Counted from the first letter of the stretch, positions 32,060 through 45,600 are shown. The stretch: DNA of 64,000 bases from Liolophura sinensis (GCF_032854445.1 NC_088298.1:12823504-12887503); one strand, 5' to 3'. Notes: generated by a model not told the origin, from the letters alone. A program made the numbers and translations.

Positions 32060-32935
32060 ATATTTGACGTGAAAGACGTGAAATAATGTAAGCAATAGAC
32101 AAGTGTAACAAAATTTAAAAATTTCTCCGGTTTCTGAGGAGGAAAATCCGTTGGTGGGCACATCATTATGACGTCAATCATATTTTAAACGCCGCTAAAG
32201 CTAAAAGTATTTGTCGGAGTGCAATGCGGTTTGCGCCATTCGATTTCTCGTCACAAAATACGTCCGATTAGCTTCTTTGCAATCGCATTTGAACAACGTT
32301 TCCACTTCCGAATTTTTGCCTGATTACTTTACTGTTTGTCACCGGCTACAATGTAGTATGTACCATCGCGACTGGTCATTTCTATATTAAACTTTCAGCT
32401 GTAACTAATGTGGTTGACGTCAACCATGATGTAAACGCTGCTACAGCAAGAAATATTGGTTGGAGAGCAATGCGATTTGCACCATTGGATTTCTCGTCAC
32501 AAAATACGTCCGATTAGCTCCTTTGAAAGCTAATTTTTGCCTGATGCCTTTACTCTTTGTCACCGGCTACAATGTAGTATATAAAATCACCACTGGTCAT
32601 TTCTATATTACATTTTAGCTGTAAACAATGTGCCGTTCGGTAGCTTAGAAGAAGTCGAATCTGTGGGCCAAGCTCATTTAACTGAGCCAACAAATGTCTT
32701 ACTTCTAAGTCGAGGACAAACGCAATGGCTTTATGTACCACCCCACCCCATTTGTATATGGAAAATGTAAGGCGCGTGATACAGTCTCTTCCAAAAACTA
32801 CAACTGAACACTGGCCCAGATATTTAAGGTGTCAAAACTTGTGGAAAATGTCAGCAATCGACGAGTGTTAAAAAATTGCAAATTTCTCTGGTTTCTAAGT
32901 GGTAAAATCCGTTGGTGGGCACACCATTAGACGTC
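32060..32935 (+). repeat. Old satellite monomers, left block (+)
   Basis: About 1.6 diverged units of the ~550-bp satellite: gtaagcaatagacaagtgt, gggcacatcattatgacgtc, ccattcgatttctcgtcac, gtgccgttcggtagc. The right end is cut by the retrotransposon insertion at 32,936. Confidence 0.9.
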
Positions 32936-33529
32936 CCCGTGGGGTTTCCGGGGTGATAAGAATAGGACCTCAGCCCTCTAGGTAAGTTTGTAAAAGTCGA
33001 CTAACCTAGAGCTCTTCTACGTGGGCCCGGTGAATATAATAGGCTCACATCTTCTCGGTTGTGTGAGAGACAACCGGGAAGCGACTTGTTTGCCGTGGGT
33101 TGCGACCTGTAATCTCCGAGGACGGGATCCTGGTGGCTGAGGGCGTGTTGGTCTTGCGAGATCCTCACGCCCAACACACGACTTTGGTCCTTACTTGGAG
33201 AGAGACGGCAGGTCGGATGGGCCCGGTCCGATCAATCGGCTGGTCACATCAAGCCCTACACTTGATCCAGTTATTCTTGCGCTTACTTTGATGTAAAGTT
33301 GGGTTTTTCCCCAGATGTTCTTGTTCGGGGTCAGTGTAGAAGGCGGTGGCTAATGGGTCAATCGAGTAGACTGAGTTTAACTTTGCCGGTATAAGTCAAT
33401 CTGTTCGAGTATACCTTGCGTGGATTCCCTGTTTTTATTCTCTGCTGGTCATCTGCAGAGGTAGATTCGCCCTTGTTGGCACTCCGTGGCTGGTGGGAGA
33501 CACGTAGGGTGATTAATAAAATATACATC
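32936..33529 (+). promoter_or_regulatory. Retrotransposon 5' UTR with presumed internal promoter
   Basis: About 594 bp of higher G+C sequence before the first ORF1 ATG at 33530. Elements of this kind use an internal Pol II promoter at the 5' end. The location is inferred from architecture; I see no diagnostic motif. Confidence 0.45.
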
Positions 33530-34858
33530 ATGGCCTCGTCTCAACCTTCAAAAGTCGTTGGTAAAAAAAGGAGAAATGAGTTTCCACTAGAAATTGAAAG
33601 AGAAAAAAATTATTTTCCTACATTTTTAGTTATATCTAATAAAATGAAGGCAACATGAAAATAAACCCATTCGTATTAAAAAAAATACATTAGAAAGTTA
33701 TGCAGGAATATTAAAACAGGTCAAAAAAATGAAATCAAGCATTTTGTTGGAAGTTTCCAAAAAACAACAATACATCAGTTTGCTGAAGATTCAAAATATA
33801 GGAGAGCAGCATGTTTCTGTTTCTCCACATAATACATTAAACTGCTGTCATGGCATAATTCGTGACAGAGACCGAGACTTTTTCGAACTAACTCAAGAAA
33901 AAATAACTGAAGAGTTAAAACACCAAGGGGTGATAAAAGTAAAACGCTTCGTAATTAAAAGAGATGGGAATCTCATTAAAAGCAACATATATATGTTAAC
34001 TTTCAAAAAACTGTCACTTCCGTCATCTATATTTAACGGGCCATATAGTGTAAGGGTGGAGTTGTTTATACCCAATCCCACCCGGTGTTTCTCCTACCTG
34101 CGGTTTGGCCATGGCAGGAGTCAATGCCGCAAGACACTGGTCTGCTTTAGATGTGCGGAAGCAGGTTACGAGGGCTTCGACTGCACAAAAACAATAAAAT
34201 GTTTCAATTGTAGTGGAGCAAACATGGCCTCTTCCAAGGACTGCCCTCTCTTCAAAAAAGAAAAAGAAATCATAACCCTAAAGTGTAGAAACAATATATT
34301 ATACCAAGAAGCGAAGCGTCTGGTCTCTGTCACGCATGGCCTTACTACATCTACATATGCCAATGTTGTAAGGAAAACCACTGTTTCTGTGGGTTCCAAA
34401 CAACTTTTACTTGGCCCATTGACAAAGAACAGCCACAGAAACTGGTCACGAATTCCTTAAATAAGACAGCCAGCTCCTCATCACAAACTGATATAAACCT
34501 ATCTAAAAAACATAATACTTTACCTGACTATCCTGCACTTCCTTTATCTGACAACACATGTGATAATAAATCCAAATCTCATAAACCCGTTGATTCTTCA
34601 CAGAAAGCAACGGGTGACAAAAATAAATCTGAGAAAAATCATAAAAGGGATAAACCTACTGGCCCCCTGGAGCGTCCATCTAAGGCCACTAGGGACCCAG
34701 TCCAAACTTAGAATTATGTTGATCCTTCAACTTCATGTGCAGTCCTGATGGATACATCATCTGCACCTGGGAGATCTCCTAGTAGATCTCCTAGTAGATC
34801 TCCCAAAAACGGTCATCCTCGGTCAAGACATAAATCCCCAATACGTCTTCCTCCATAA
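33530..34858 (+). pseudogene. Retrotransposon ORF1 (Gag-like), frameshifted
   Basis: Nucleic-acid-binding Gag-like protein of the element. The frame opens at 33530 (MASSQPSKVVGKKRRNEF), shifts near 33,655, runs to about 34,395 and shifts again, ending PIRLPP and TAA at 34856-34858. Three CCHC-type knuckles (about 34086-34245) are recognisable, yet each lacks a ligand: the second Cys is Tyr in the first, the His is Tyr in the second, and the His position is Asn in the third. Near the end a 12-bp unit (agatctcctagt) repeats three times, giving RSPS repeats. The stop overlaps the ORF2 start as TAATG. Confidence 0.88.
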
Positions 34859-37811
34859 TGTCTTCCTTAGACAAAATTATACAATGGAATTGTCGAGGTC
34901 TTAAGGTAAATTTTATTGAAATAACACAGCTAGTTCAATCTTTAAATCCAGTAGCCCTGTGTCTTCAGGAAACTCACCCGAAGACATCTGACAAAGATAA
35001 AATAACTCTTAAAAATTATTCATTACATAGTACTTATTTAAATAAAGAAGATCGAGCTGCAGGCGGCTCCTCGATATTCATAAATAACAATGTTATCCAC
35101 AGCCCTGTTGCTCTGCATACAGAGCTTCAGGCTGTGGCCGTTCGTGTTTCATTGTGTAAAACAGTCACATTATGTTCGGTTTATATACCTCCAAACACTT
35201 CTTTGTCAGCTTCTCAGTTACATAATCTTACAGAACAGTTACCTAAACCGCTCATTATAATGGGAGATTTTAATTGCCATAACCCTCTATGGGGCAGTAA
35301 TAACATAAACAATAATGGCAAGATAGTGGAAGACTTCTTATGTAAGGAAGAACTATGTTATTTCAATGATGGTTCTAATACCTGTTTACATCCGGGTAAT
35401 GGTACTTATTCTGCTATCGATCTCACTATCACGGATCCATCACTTCTCCCAGATTTTTCTTGGAAGGTGGATGACGATGGTAGTTGTGGTAGTGACCATT
35501 TTCCTATAATCCTCGAGCATATCACTTTTAATTCTTTAGAACGTGTAGCTAGGTGGAAATTCGATAAAGCAGATTGGATCGCATTTGAGATGTTCTGTGA
35601 GGCTGATATCACTCCAGAGACTCTCAATGCAGCAAATGATCCTATATTAAAATTTAACGAGCTTGTTTTACGAGCTGCCGATAGAACTATCCCTAAAACC
35701 TAGACCAATCCAAAATCCAAAAGCAAACCCTGGTATGATAAGGACTGTCGCAAAGCCATTAAGGACCGCAAAAAGGCCGAGCGAAATTTTAATATATGTC
35801 CTATTGATAATAACTTAAACCAGGTTCGTATTTTTTGAGCTAAGGCTCGTCGATTACTCAAGTCCAAGAGGCGATCTTGTTGACTGAACTTTGTTTCTGG
35901 CATTACGTCAAAAACGCCCATGCTTAAGGTCTGGAACATGGTTCAGAAACTTAAGGGCAAAAATAATAAAGCAAAAGTTCAGCATTTAAAAGATGGAGAT
36001 AATATATTAACTTCTCCACCCGAAATAGCTAATAAACTATCTGAGACAATTTCAAAGAAATCTTCTTCTGGGAATTATACTAAAGAATTCCAACATATTA
36101 AAAACTGGAAGGAGAAAATTAAATTGACCTTTTCTTCTAAGAATTTAGAAGATTATAATCATCCTTTTAATATCCACTCTTTCTGACTGTTATGAGCAGG
36201 AAATGGGTGTGCCCCAGGGCAGCATTCTATCACCAAACTCTGTTTAGCATAAAAATAAATAGCCTAGCAAAAACATTAACATCTGGCACAGAGGGTTCTT
36301 TACACGTGCATTTCCTTATATGCTACCGAGCTAAGAATATGAATAATATCGAACGTCAGTTGCAGCTTTGTCTCAATTATATCGAGAAATGGGCAACTGA
36401 AAACGGTTTTAAATTTTCAACGTCTAAAACTGTCGGTATGTATTTTTGTATAAATGGAAACTTCATCTTGACCCAGAGCTTAATTTTTGTGGTGAACAGA
36501 TTAAAATTGTTGGAGAAACAAAATTTTGAGGTATAATGTTTGATAGTATGCTATCTTTTATACCTCATATTAAAATATTTAAAGCTAAATGTACAAAGGC
36601 TCTCGATATAATTAAGGTCGTGTCTAGCAGCGATTGGGGTGCTGACCGATCAGTTTTACTTAACTTAAATCGCTCTCTGGTGAGGTCTAAATTGGACTAT
36701 GGATCCATCATTTACGGTAGAACCTCCCCAGTAGAAAATTTGTACGTGGAGGCTAATGAGCCTTCTTTATATAACCGACGTATAAAACTTAGCCTTCAAT
36801 ATGCTACAAAGCTTAAAGCACATCCAACAAACCCTGCCTACGGCTGTGTTTTCAACCCATTATATGTAGACAAATATACTAAATGTCCTAACAAGATCCC
36901 TTCGTTGGGTCTTCGTATATGGGATCATATTGTGGAAGCTAACATCAAGCTGGAGGACATAGCTTCGGTGTCTTTTCCGGAGTCTCCTCCATGGCTTCTT
37001 CCACAACCTAAACTAATATTTGATCTACGTAAATATAATAAATCGAATATAAATCCTCTTATAATTCAGCAAGGTTTTGCTGAAATTAAGGCTAATTATC
37101 TGGATTATAAATTTATATATACTGACGGGTCGAAGGATGAGGACAGGGTGGCGGCTGCGGCTTTCATGGAGCAGCGAGTCTCTTCCTTTCGTCTTCCATC
37201 CTCTTCTTCAATATTCTCTGCCGAGGCCAGAGCTATACTCCTGGCCCTATCATATGTTTCTTCTGGGTGTGCCCAGAGGGCAATGATATGCACTGACTCG
37301 TTGTCTTGCTTATTGGCAATGCAGAATAATAAATTTAAAAAATCCCTTGATCCTTTAAATTTTAGCTATACATAGGAAATTATTTAGAACAGGTAAAGAT
37401 GTTATATTCTGCTGGATACCAAGTTATATTGGTATCCATGGAAACACAGTCGCACACAGGGAGGCGAAAGCGGCCCTAAATAAACCCATATCAAAGATAA
37501 AAATCCCTTATACCGACATGAAGTCCAATATTCTTCAATATATTCGTTGCCTTTGGCAGGGTGAATGGAACTTGCAGGTCCGTAATAAACTGTATGCTAT
37601 TCATCCGGTCAGTGGCTACAATAATTATACTTGCGAAAAGTCTCGTAGAGACCAAGTATTCTCAACAAGGTGTCGTGTTGGGCATTCTAGTCTAACACAC
37701 AGTTTCATACCAGATGGGAGCAGTGCTGCCGAGTGCGTTGGATGCGATACCCAATATAGCATCAAACATATTTTGGTTGACTGTGTGCACTTTGGACTGT
37801 GTCCAAAGTAA
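34858..37811 (+). pseudogene. Retrotransposon ORF2 (EN-RT-RNase H), multiply broken
   Basis: The apurinic-like endonuclease domain is intact at 34858-35703 (QWNCRGL, LCLQETHP, IIMGDFNCHNPLWG, SDHFPI). In-frame stops follow at 35701, about 35,838 and about 35,881. At about 36,184-36,197 the fingers and much of the palm of the reverse transcriptase are missing: the frame jumps to the EMGVPQGSIL segment. The aspartate pair of the polymerase box is absent (36303-36314 reads HVHF). Frameshifts occur at about 36,235, 36,465 and 37,375. RNase H keeps its first Asp (YTDGS, about 37,118), Glu (SAEARA) and Asp (CTDS), but the last expected acidic residue is His in GNTVAHREAK. A Cys/His tail (CVGCDTQYSIKHILVDC) closes the protein. 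Confidence 0.92.
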
Positions 37812-38120
37812 TGGCGATGTTGTCAAAAATTATTTGAAGGCAATTGGCCTTTATCATAAGATATAATTTATTAATATATAAATATTTATAGATACATTAT
37901 ATATACATTTCTTGATATATTATTTTTAAAATATGAGGGTTTTCGGGTTTTAACTGATTGGTTATTCTAATCTGGTTTTAAACATGTCCAAACATTGGTT
38001 TCATTTTTGATGTTCTCACCACGATATCGGAAACCTCAACCTCCTCGTGTTTTCAACTTGCTCTCGCCACAATATGGCTGAAATATTTGCCGATGTGGCG
38101 TTAAACGATAATCATTCATT
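37812..38120 (+). other. Retrotransposon 3' UTR and 3' end
   Basis: AT-rich 3' UTR ending in aatatttgccgatgtggcg, ttaaacgataatc and CATT repeats. This terminal sequence is presumably recognised by the element's reverse transcriptase for target-primed reverse transcription (family knowledge). Confidence 0.7.
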
Positions 38121-38132
38121 CATTATGACGTC

Positions 38133-41100
38133 ATCCATGATGTAACGCCGCTACAGCTGGAAATATTGGTCAGAGAGCAATTGCGATTTGCACCACTCGA
38201 TTTCTCGTCACAAAATACGACGGATTAGCTCCTTTGCAAGCTCATTTGAACAATTCTTCCACTTTGGAATATTTGCCGGATTGAAACTTTTACATGAAAC
38301 TTTTAGCTGTGACTGATGTGCCGTTCGGTAGCCCAGAAGACGTCGAATCTGTGGGCCAAGCTCATTTAACCGAGCCGGTAAATTGTCTTCCTTTCATAGA
38401 GAAGACAAACTCAATGTCTTAATGTACAACAGCACATCATTTGTATATGGAAAAATGTCAGCAATCGACCGAGTGTTGAAAAAATTGCAAAGTTCTCTGG
38501 TTTCTAAGGTGTAAAATCCGTTGGTGGGCACGCCATTTATGAGGTCAACCATGATGTAAACGCCGCTACACCTAGAAAGACTGGTCGCATATCAATACGA
38601 TTTGCACCATTTGATTTCTCGTCACAAAATACGTCGAAATACCACCCTTGGCAAGTTCATTTCAACAATTTTTTAACTGTGGAAATTTTGGCCGATTTCT
38701 TTGCCTGTTTCTCACCGGCTACAATGTAGTATGTGCCATCGCCAGTGGCCCATTTGTATATTACACGTTCAGCTGTAACCAATGTGCCGTTCGGTAGCCC
38801 AGAAGATGTCGAATCTTTGGGCCATGATCATTTAAGTGACCCAGCAATTGTCTTACGTCTAAATCGAAGACTAATCACAATGGATTTACCTACATGTACT
38901 ACCATACCACATCATATGTATATATGAAAATACAGGGTAGATGATACAGTCTGTTCTGAGAACTACAAATTAACACGGAATGCACATAATTGCGCTGCCA
39001 AAAGATGTGAAATAATGTAAGCAATCGACAAGTGTTATAAAAATTGGAAAATTTCTCTGCTTTCGAGGAAATCCGTTGCTGGGCACACTATTAATGACGT
39101 CAACCATATTTTAAACGCTGCTACCGCTAAAAGTATTGGTCGGTGAGAAATGCGCTTTGCACCGTTCGATTTCTTGTCGAAAAAATAGGTGGGATTAGCC
39201 TCTTTCTAGGCGCATTTGAACAATTTTTCCACTTTTGAATTTTTGCCTGATTACTTGGCTGATTGACATCAGCTAAAATGCAGTGTGTACCATCGCCGAT
39301 CACTTTCCTATTATACCTTGGGCTGAAATAATGTGCCGTTTGGTAGATCAGAAGATGTCGAATTTTTGGGACATGATCATTTAACTGACCCAGCAATTGT
39401 CATACTTCTAAGTCCGAAGACTAACCCAATGGCTTCACCCACATGTACTACCATACCACATCATATCTATATAGAAAATACATGGTTACTTGTTAGAGTC
39501 TGTTGTGAAAACTACAATTTAACACTGATGCACTTAATTGCGGTGCTAAAAGATGTGAAACAATGCAAGCAATCGACAAGTGTTAAAAAGTTGGAAAATT
39601 ACACTGGTTTCTAAAGAGAAAAATCCGTTGCTGGGCACACCATTATGACGTCAACCATATTTTCAAATGCCGCTAAATCTAAAAATTATGGTCGGAGAGA
39701 AATGCGCTTTGCACCATTCGATTTCTTGTCAAAAAATACGTGGGATTAGCCTCTTTGCAAGTGCATTTGAACAATTGTTCCACTTTTGAAATATTGCCTG
39801 CTTAATTTGCTAAATGACATCAGCTACAGTGTATTGTGTACCATGGCGACTGGTCACTTCTCTCTTAAGCCATTGGCTTAAACAAATGTGCCGTTCGGTA
39901 GCCCAGAAGATTTCAAAACTTTGGGCCATGATCATTTAACTGACCCAGCAATTGTCTTACTTCTAAGTCGTAGACTAACAAGATGGCTTTACCTACATGT
40001 ACTAAAGTACCACATCATATGTATATAGAAAATACATGGTACTTGATACAGTCTGTTGTGAAAATTACAATTTAACACTGATGCACATAATTGCGGTGCC
40101 AAAAGATGTAAAAAAAATGTAAGCAATCAACAAGTTTTGAAAAAAATGAAAAATTTTCTGGTTTCTAAGGAGAAAAATCCGTTGCTGGGCACACCATTAT
40201 AACGTCAATCATATTTTAAATGCTGCTACAGCTAAAAGTATTAGTCGGAGAGTAATGCGGTATACACCATTCGATTTCTTGTCAAAAAATACGTGGGATT
40301 AGCCTCTTTGCAAGCGCATTTAAACCATTTTTCTGCTTTCAAATTTTTGCCTAATTACTTTGCTGATTGACATCAGGTACAAGGTTGTGTGTACCATCGC
40401 GACTGGTCAATTCTCTATTAAAACTTTGGGTTGAAACTAATGTGCTATTCGGTAGCCCAAAAGATGTCGAATCTTTGGGCCATGATCATTTAAATGACCC
40501 AGCAATTGTCTTACTTCTAGGTCGAAGACTAACCCAGTGGCTTTACTCACATGTACTACCATACAACATCATATGTATATAAAAAAAATACAAGGTACTT
40601 GATAGAATTTGTTGTCAAGACTACAATTTAATACTGATGCACATAATTGCGGTGCTAAAAGATGTGAAATAATATAAGCAATCGACAAGTGTTAAAAAAT
40701 TGGAAAATTTCTCTGGTTTCTAAAGAGAAATATCTGTTGCTGGGCACACCATTATGACGTCAAGCATATTTCAAATGCTGCTACAGCTAGAAGTATTGAT
40801 CGGAGAGAAATGCGCTTTGAACCATTTGATTTCTTGTCAAAAAATACGTGGGAATAGCCTCTTTGCAAGCGCAATTGAACAATTTTTCTACTTATGAGTT
40901 TTTGCGTCACTTTGCTGATTGACATCAGCTACAATGTAGTTTGTACATCGCGACTGGTCACTTCTCTATTAAACTTTGGGCTGAAATTAATGTGCCGTTC
41001 GGTAGCCCAGAAGATGTCGAATCTTTGGGCCGTGGTCATTGAACTGACCCAGCAATTGTCTTACTTCTATGTCGAAGACTAGCCCAATGGCTTTACCTAC

Positions 41101-42607
41101 ATGTACTACCATACCACATCATATGTATGTAAAAAATACAGGGTACTTGATACAGTCTATTCTGAAAACTACAATTTAACACTGATGCTCATAATTGCGG
41201 TGGCAAAAAAGGTGGAATGATGTAAGTAAATCAACAAGTGTTGAAATTGGAAAATTCCTCTGGTATCTAAGAAGAATAATCCGTTGCTGGGCACACCATT
41301 ATGACGTCAACAAAATTTTAAACGCTGCTACAGCTAAAAGTATTGGTTGGAGATCATTGTGATTCTATTTCTCGTCACAAAATACGTGGGATTAGCCTCT
41401 TTGCAAGCGCATTTGAACAATTTTTCCTATTTGGAATTTTTGCCTGATTATTTTGCTATTGAGATCAGCTACAATGTAGTGTGTACCATGGCGACTGGTC
41501 ATTTCTTTAATAAACTTTGCACCATTCCATTTTTTTTTTCAAAACACAAGTGGAATTAGCCTCTGTGCAAACGCATTTGAACAATTTTTCCACTTTTGAA
41601 TTTTTGCCTGATTACTTTGCTGATTGACATCAACTACAATGAAGTGTGTTCCATCGCGACTGGTCATTTCTCTATTAAACTTTGGGCTGAAACTAATGTG
41701 CCGTTCGGTAGACGATGTCGAATATTTGGGCCATGATCATTCAGCTCACCCAGCAATTGTCTTAGTTCTAAGTTAAAAACTAACTCAGTGGGTTTATCTA
41801 TATGTATTACCAAACCACATCATATCTACATAGAAAATACAGGGTAATTCATACAGTCTATTCTGAAAACTACAATTTAAACACTGATGAACATAATTGT
41901 GGTGCCACAAGATATGAAGTAATGTAGCAATCGACAAGTGTTAACAAATAGGAAAATTTCTCTTGTTACTAAGGAGAAAAATCCGTTGCTGGGCACACCA
42001 TTATGACGTCAACCAAATTTTTAAACGCTGCTACAGCTAAAAGTATTGGTCGGAGAGCAATGTGGTTCGCACTGTTCGATTTCTCGTCAAAAAATACATC
42101 GGATTAGCCTCTTTGTAGGCGCATTTGAAAATTTTTCCACTTTTGCATTTTTGTCTGTTTACTGTGCTAATTGCCATCAGCTACAGTGTAGTGTGTACCA
42201 TCGCCACTGGTCATTTCTGTGTTAAGTTTACCTGTAACTAATATATCGTTCGGTAGCCCAGAAGACGTCAAAGCTGTGAGCCAAGCTCATTTAATTCAGC
42301 CAGCAAATGTCTTCCCTCTATGGTGAAGACAAACCCAATAGCCTCTGCACGCCATTGTGACGTCTGACCAATGATTTGAGCACTGCTACATCTAGAAATA
42401 TTGGTTGCAGATACGTGTGGTTTGCACCATTCGATTTCTCCTCTTAAAATACGTCGGATTAAATCCATTGCAGTCGCAATTAAACAGTTTTTCCACTTTG
42501 AAATATTTGCCTGATTTCTTTACTGTTTGTCACAGGCTACAATGTAGTATCTGCCATCGCGACTAATCATTTTCTATATTGAACTTTCAGCTGTAACTAT
42601 TGTGCAG
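38133..42607 (+). repeat. Old ~550-bp satellite array, + orientation
   Basis: About eight diverged monomers. The anchor gggcacaccattatgacgtc recurs near 38,527 (variant), 39,070, 39,638, 40,188, 40,742, 41,289 and 41,995, a spacing of 547-568 bp apart from one 706-bp step. The unit order is the same as in the young array: TGACGTCA segment, ccattcgatttctcgtcac, tttttgcctgatta, gtgccgttcggtagcccag, acccagcaattgtcttac, then ccacatcatatgtatata. Truncated units occur at 38.1-38.5 and 42.3-42.6 kb. Confidence 0.93.
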
Positions 42608-45600
42608 TCCAGACAATTGCTGGGTCAGTTAAATGATCATGGCCCAAAGATTCGACATCTTCTGGGCTACCGAACGGCACATTAGTTTTATCCCAAAGTT
42701 TAATAGAGAAGTAACCAGTCGCTGTGGTACACACTACATTGTAGCAGAGGTCAATCAGCAAAGTAAGGCAAAATTCAAAAGTAGAAATATTGTTCAAATG
42801 CGCTTGGAAAGAAGCTAATCCCACGTATTTTTTGACAAGAATCACATGGTGCAAAAGCGCATTGTTGTCCGGCAATACTTTTAGCTGTAGAGGCATTTGA
42901 AATATTGTTGACGTCATAATGGTGTGCCCAGCAACTGATTTTTTCTCCTTAGAAACCAGCGAAATTTTCCAATTTTTTTAACTCTTGTCGATTGCTTACA
43001 TTATTTTACATCTTTTAGCACCGCAATTATGTGCATCAGTGTTAAATTGTAGTTTTTACAACAGACTGTATCAAGTACCCTGTATATTTTTATATAAATA
43101 TGATGTGGTACGGTAGTACATATAGGTAAAGCCACTGGGTTAGTCTTCGACTTAGAAATAAGAAAATTGCTGGGTCGGTTAAATCATTATGGTCTAAAGA
43201 TTCGACATCTTCTGGGCTACCGAACGGCACATTAGTTTCAGCCCAAAGTTTAATAGAGAAGTGCCCAGTCGCGATAGTAATCCCGACATTGTAGCTAATG
43301 TCAATCAGCAAAGTAACCGGGCAAAAATTCAAACGTGGAAATATTGTTCAAATGCGCTTGAAAAAGAAACTAATTCCACCTATCTTTTGACAAGAAACCG
43401 GTTGGTGCAAATACCATTGCCCTACGACCAATACTTTTAGCTGTAGCGGTATTTAAAATATCGTTGACGTCATAATGGTGTGCCCAGCAACAGATTTTTC
43501 TCTATAGAAATCAGAAAAATTTTCCAATTTATCAAAACACTTGTCCATTGCTTACATTATTATGGGCATCTTATGGGCTACCGAACGGCACATTAGTTTT
43601 TATCCCAAAGTTTAATAGAGAAGTGACCAGTCGTGATGGTACACGTTGCGTTGTAGCTGATGTCAATCAGCAAAGTAATGAAGCAAAAATTCAAAAGTGG
43701 ACAATTTTTTCAAATTTGCAAGCAAACAGCCTAATCCCACGTATTTTTGATGCGAAATCGAATGGTGCAAATCGCATTGCTCTCCGACCAACACTGTAGC
43801 AGCATTTTAAATATGGTTGAGAGTCATAATGGTGTGCCCAGCAAGAGATTTTTCTCCTTACAAGCCAGATAAAGTTTACAATTTTTTAACACCTGCTAAT
43901 TGCTTACTTATTTTACATCTTTTAGCACAGCAGTTATGTGCATCAGTGTTAAAATGAAGTTTTCACAACAAACTGTATCAAGTACCCTGTATTTTTTATA
44001 TACATATGATGTGGTATGGTAGTACATGTAGGTAAAACCGTTGGATTAGTCCTCGACTTAGAAATAAGACAATATCTGGGTGAGTTAAATGATCATGGCC
44101 CAAAGATTGGACATCTTCTGGCCTAGCGAACAGCACATTAGTTTCAGCCCAAAATTAAATAGAGAAATGACCATTCGCGATGATACACACTACATTGCAG
44201 CTGATGTCAATCAGCAAAGTAATTAGGCAAAAATTCAAAAACGCAAAAAATTTTCTAATGTGCTTGTAAAGAAACGAATTCTACGTGTCTTTTGACAAGA
44301 AATCGATTGAGACAAATCGCCCTGCTCTCCGACTAATACCTTTGTCTCTAGCGGCATTGAAAATATGGTTGACGTCATAATGGTGTGCCCAGCAACAGAT
44401 TTTTCTCCTTAGAAACCAATGAAATTTTCTAACTTTTCAACACTTGTTGATTGCTTAATTTTTTTTTACATTTTTTGCACCGCAATTAAGTGCATCAGTC
44501 TTATATTGTTGTTTTTACAACAGACTGTATCAAGTACCCTTTATTTTTTTGTATTCACATGATGTGGTATGGTAGTACATGTAGGTAAAGCCATTGGGTT
44601 ATGCTCGACTTAGAAGTAAGACAATTGCTGGGTCAGTTAAATGATCATGGCCCAAAGATTGGACATCTTCTGGGCTACCGAACAGCACATTAGTTTCAGC
44701 CCAAAGTTTAAAAAAGAAAGTGACCAGTCGCGATGGTACACACTACCTTGTAGCTAATGTCAATCAGCAAAGTAATCGGGCAAAAATTCAAACGTGTAAA
44801 AATTGTTAAAATTTGCTAGCAAGGAAACTAATTCTAGGTATCTTTTGGCATGAAAATCGAATGGCGCAATTCGCATTGCTGTCGGACTGATACTGATAGC
44901 TGTAGCGGCTTTTGAAATATGGTTGATATCATAATGGTGTGAACAGTAACGGATTTCTCCCCTTTGAAAACAGAGAAATTTTTCGAGTTTTCAAAACACT
45001 TGTCGATTGCTTACATTATTTTACATCTTTTGGCACCGCAATTATGTGCATCAGTGTTAAATTGTGGTTTATACAACAGACTGTATCAAGTACCATGTAT
45101 TTTTTTTATACATATGATGTCAATCAGCAATCAGGAAAAAATTTAAAAGTGGAAAAATGTTTAAATTCGCTTGAAAAGGAAGTAATTCACGTATCTTTTG
45201 ACAAAAAATCGGTTGATGCAAATCGCATTGCTCTCCGACCAATACTTTCAGCTGTAACGGCATTTGAAATATGATTGACGTCATAGTGGTGTGCCCAGCA
45301 ACGGAAGTGACCAGTCGCGATGGTACACGCTACATTGTAGCCGATGTCAATCAGCAAAGGAGACAGGCAAAAAATTGTTCAAATTTGCTAGCAAACAGGC
45401 TATTCCCATTGGTTTTTTGACAAGAAATCGAATGGTGCAAATGCCATTTCTGTCCGACTAATGGTTTTAGCTGTAACGGCATTTGAAATTGACGTCATAG
45501 TTGTGTGCCCAGCAATGGAAGTGACCAGTCGCAATAGTACACGCTACATTGTAGTTGATGTCAATCAGCAAAGTAGCCAGGCAAAAATTCCCCAAAAAAA

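Larger units (their letters stand above)
32936..38120 (+). mobile_element. Non-LTR retrotransposon (I/Nimb-like), dead, inserted in satellite
   Basis: About 5.2 kb: a GC-richer 5' UTR starting cccgtggggtttccgggg, ORF1 with zinc knuckles, ORF2 with endonuclease, partial reverse transcriptase and RNase H, and a 3' UTR ending gatgtggcgttaaacgata then atcattcattcatta. There is no poly(A); instead there is a short CATT repeat. The host satellite bases cattagacgtc (32925-32935) and cattatgacgtc (38121-38132) flank it, a target-site duplication with one indel. Domain order EN-RT-RNase H fits the I superfamily. Many stops, frameshifts and deletions make it non-autonomous. Confidence 0.93.
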
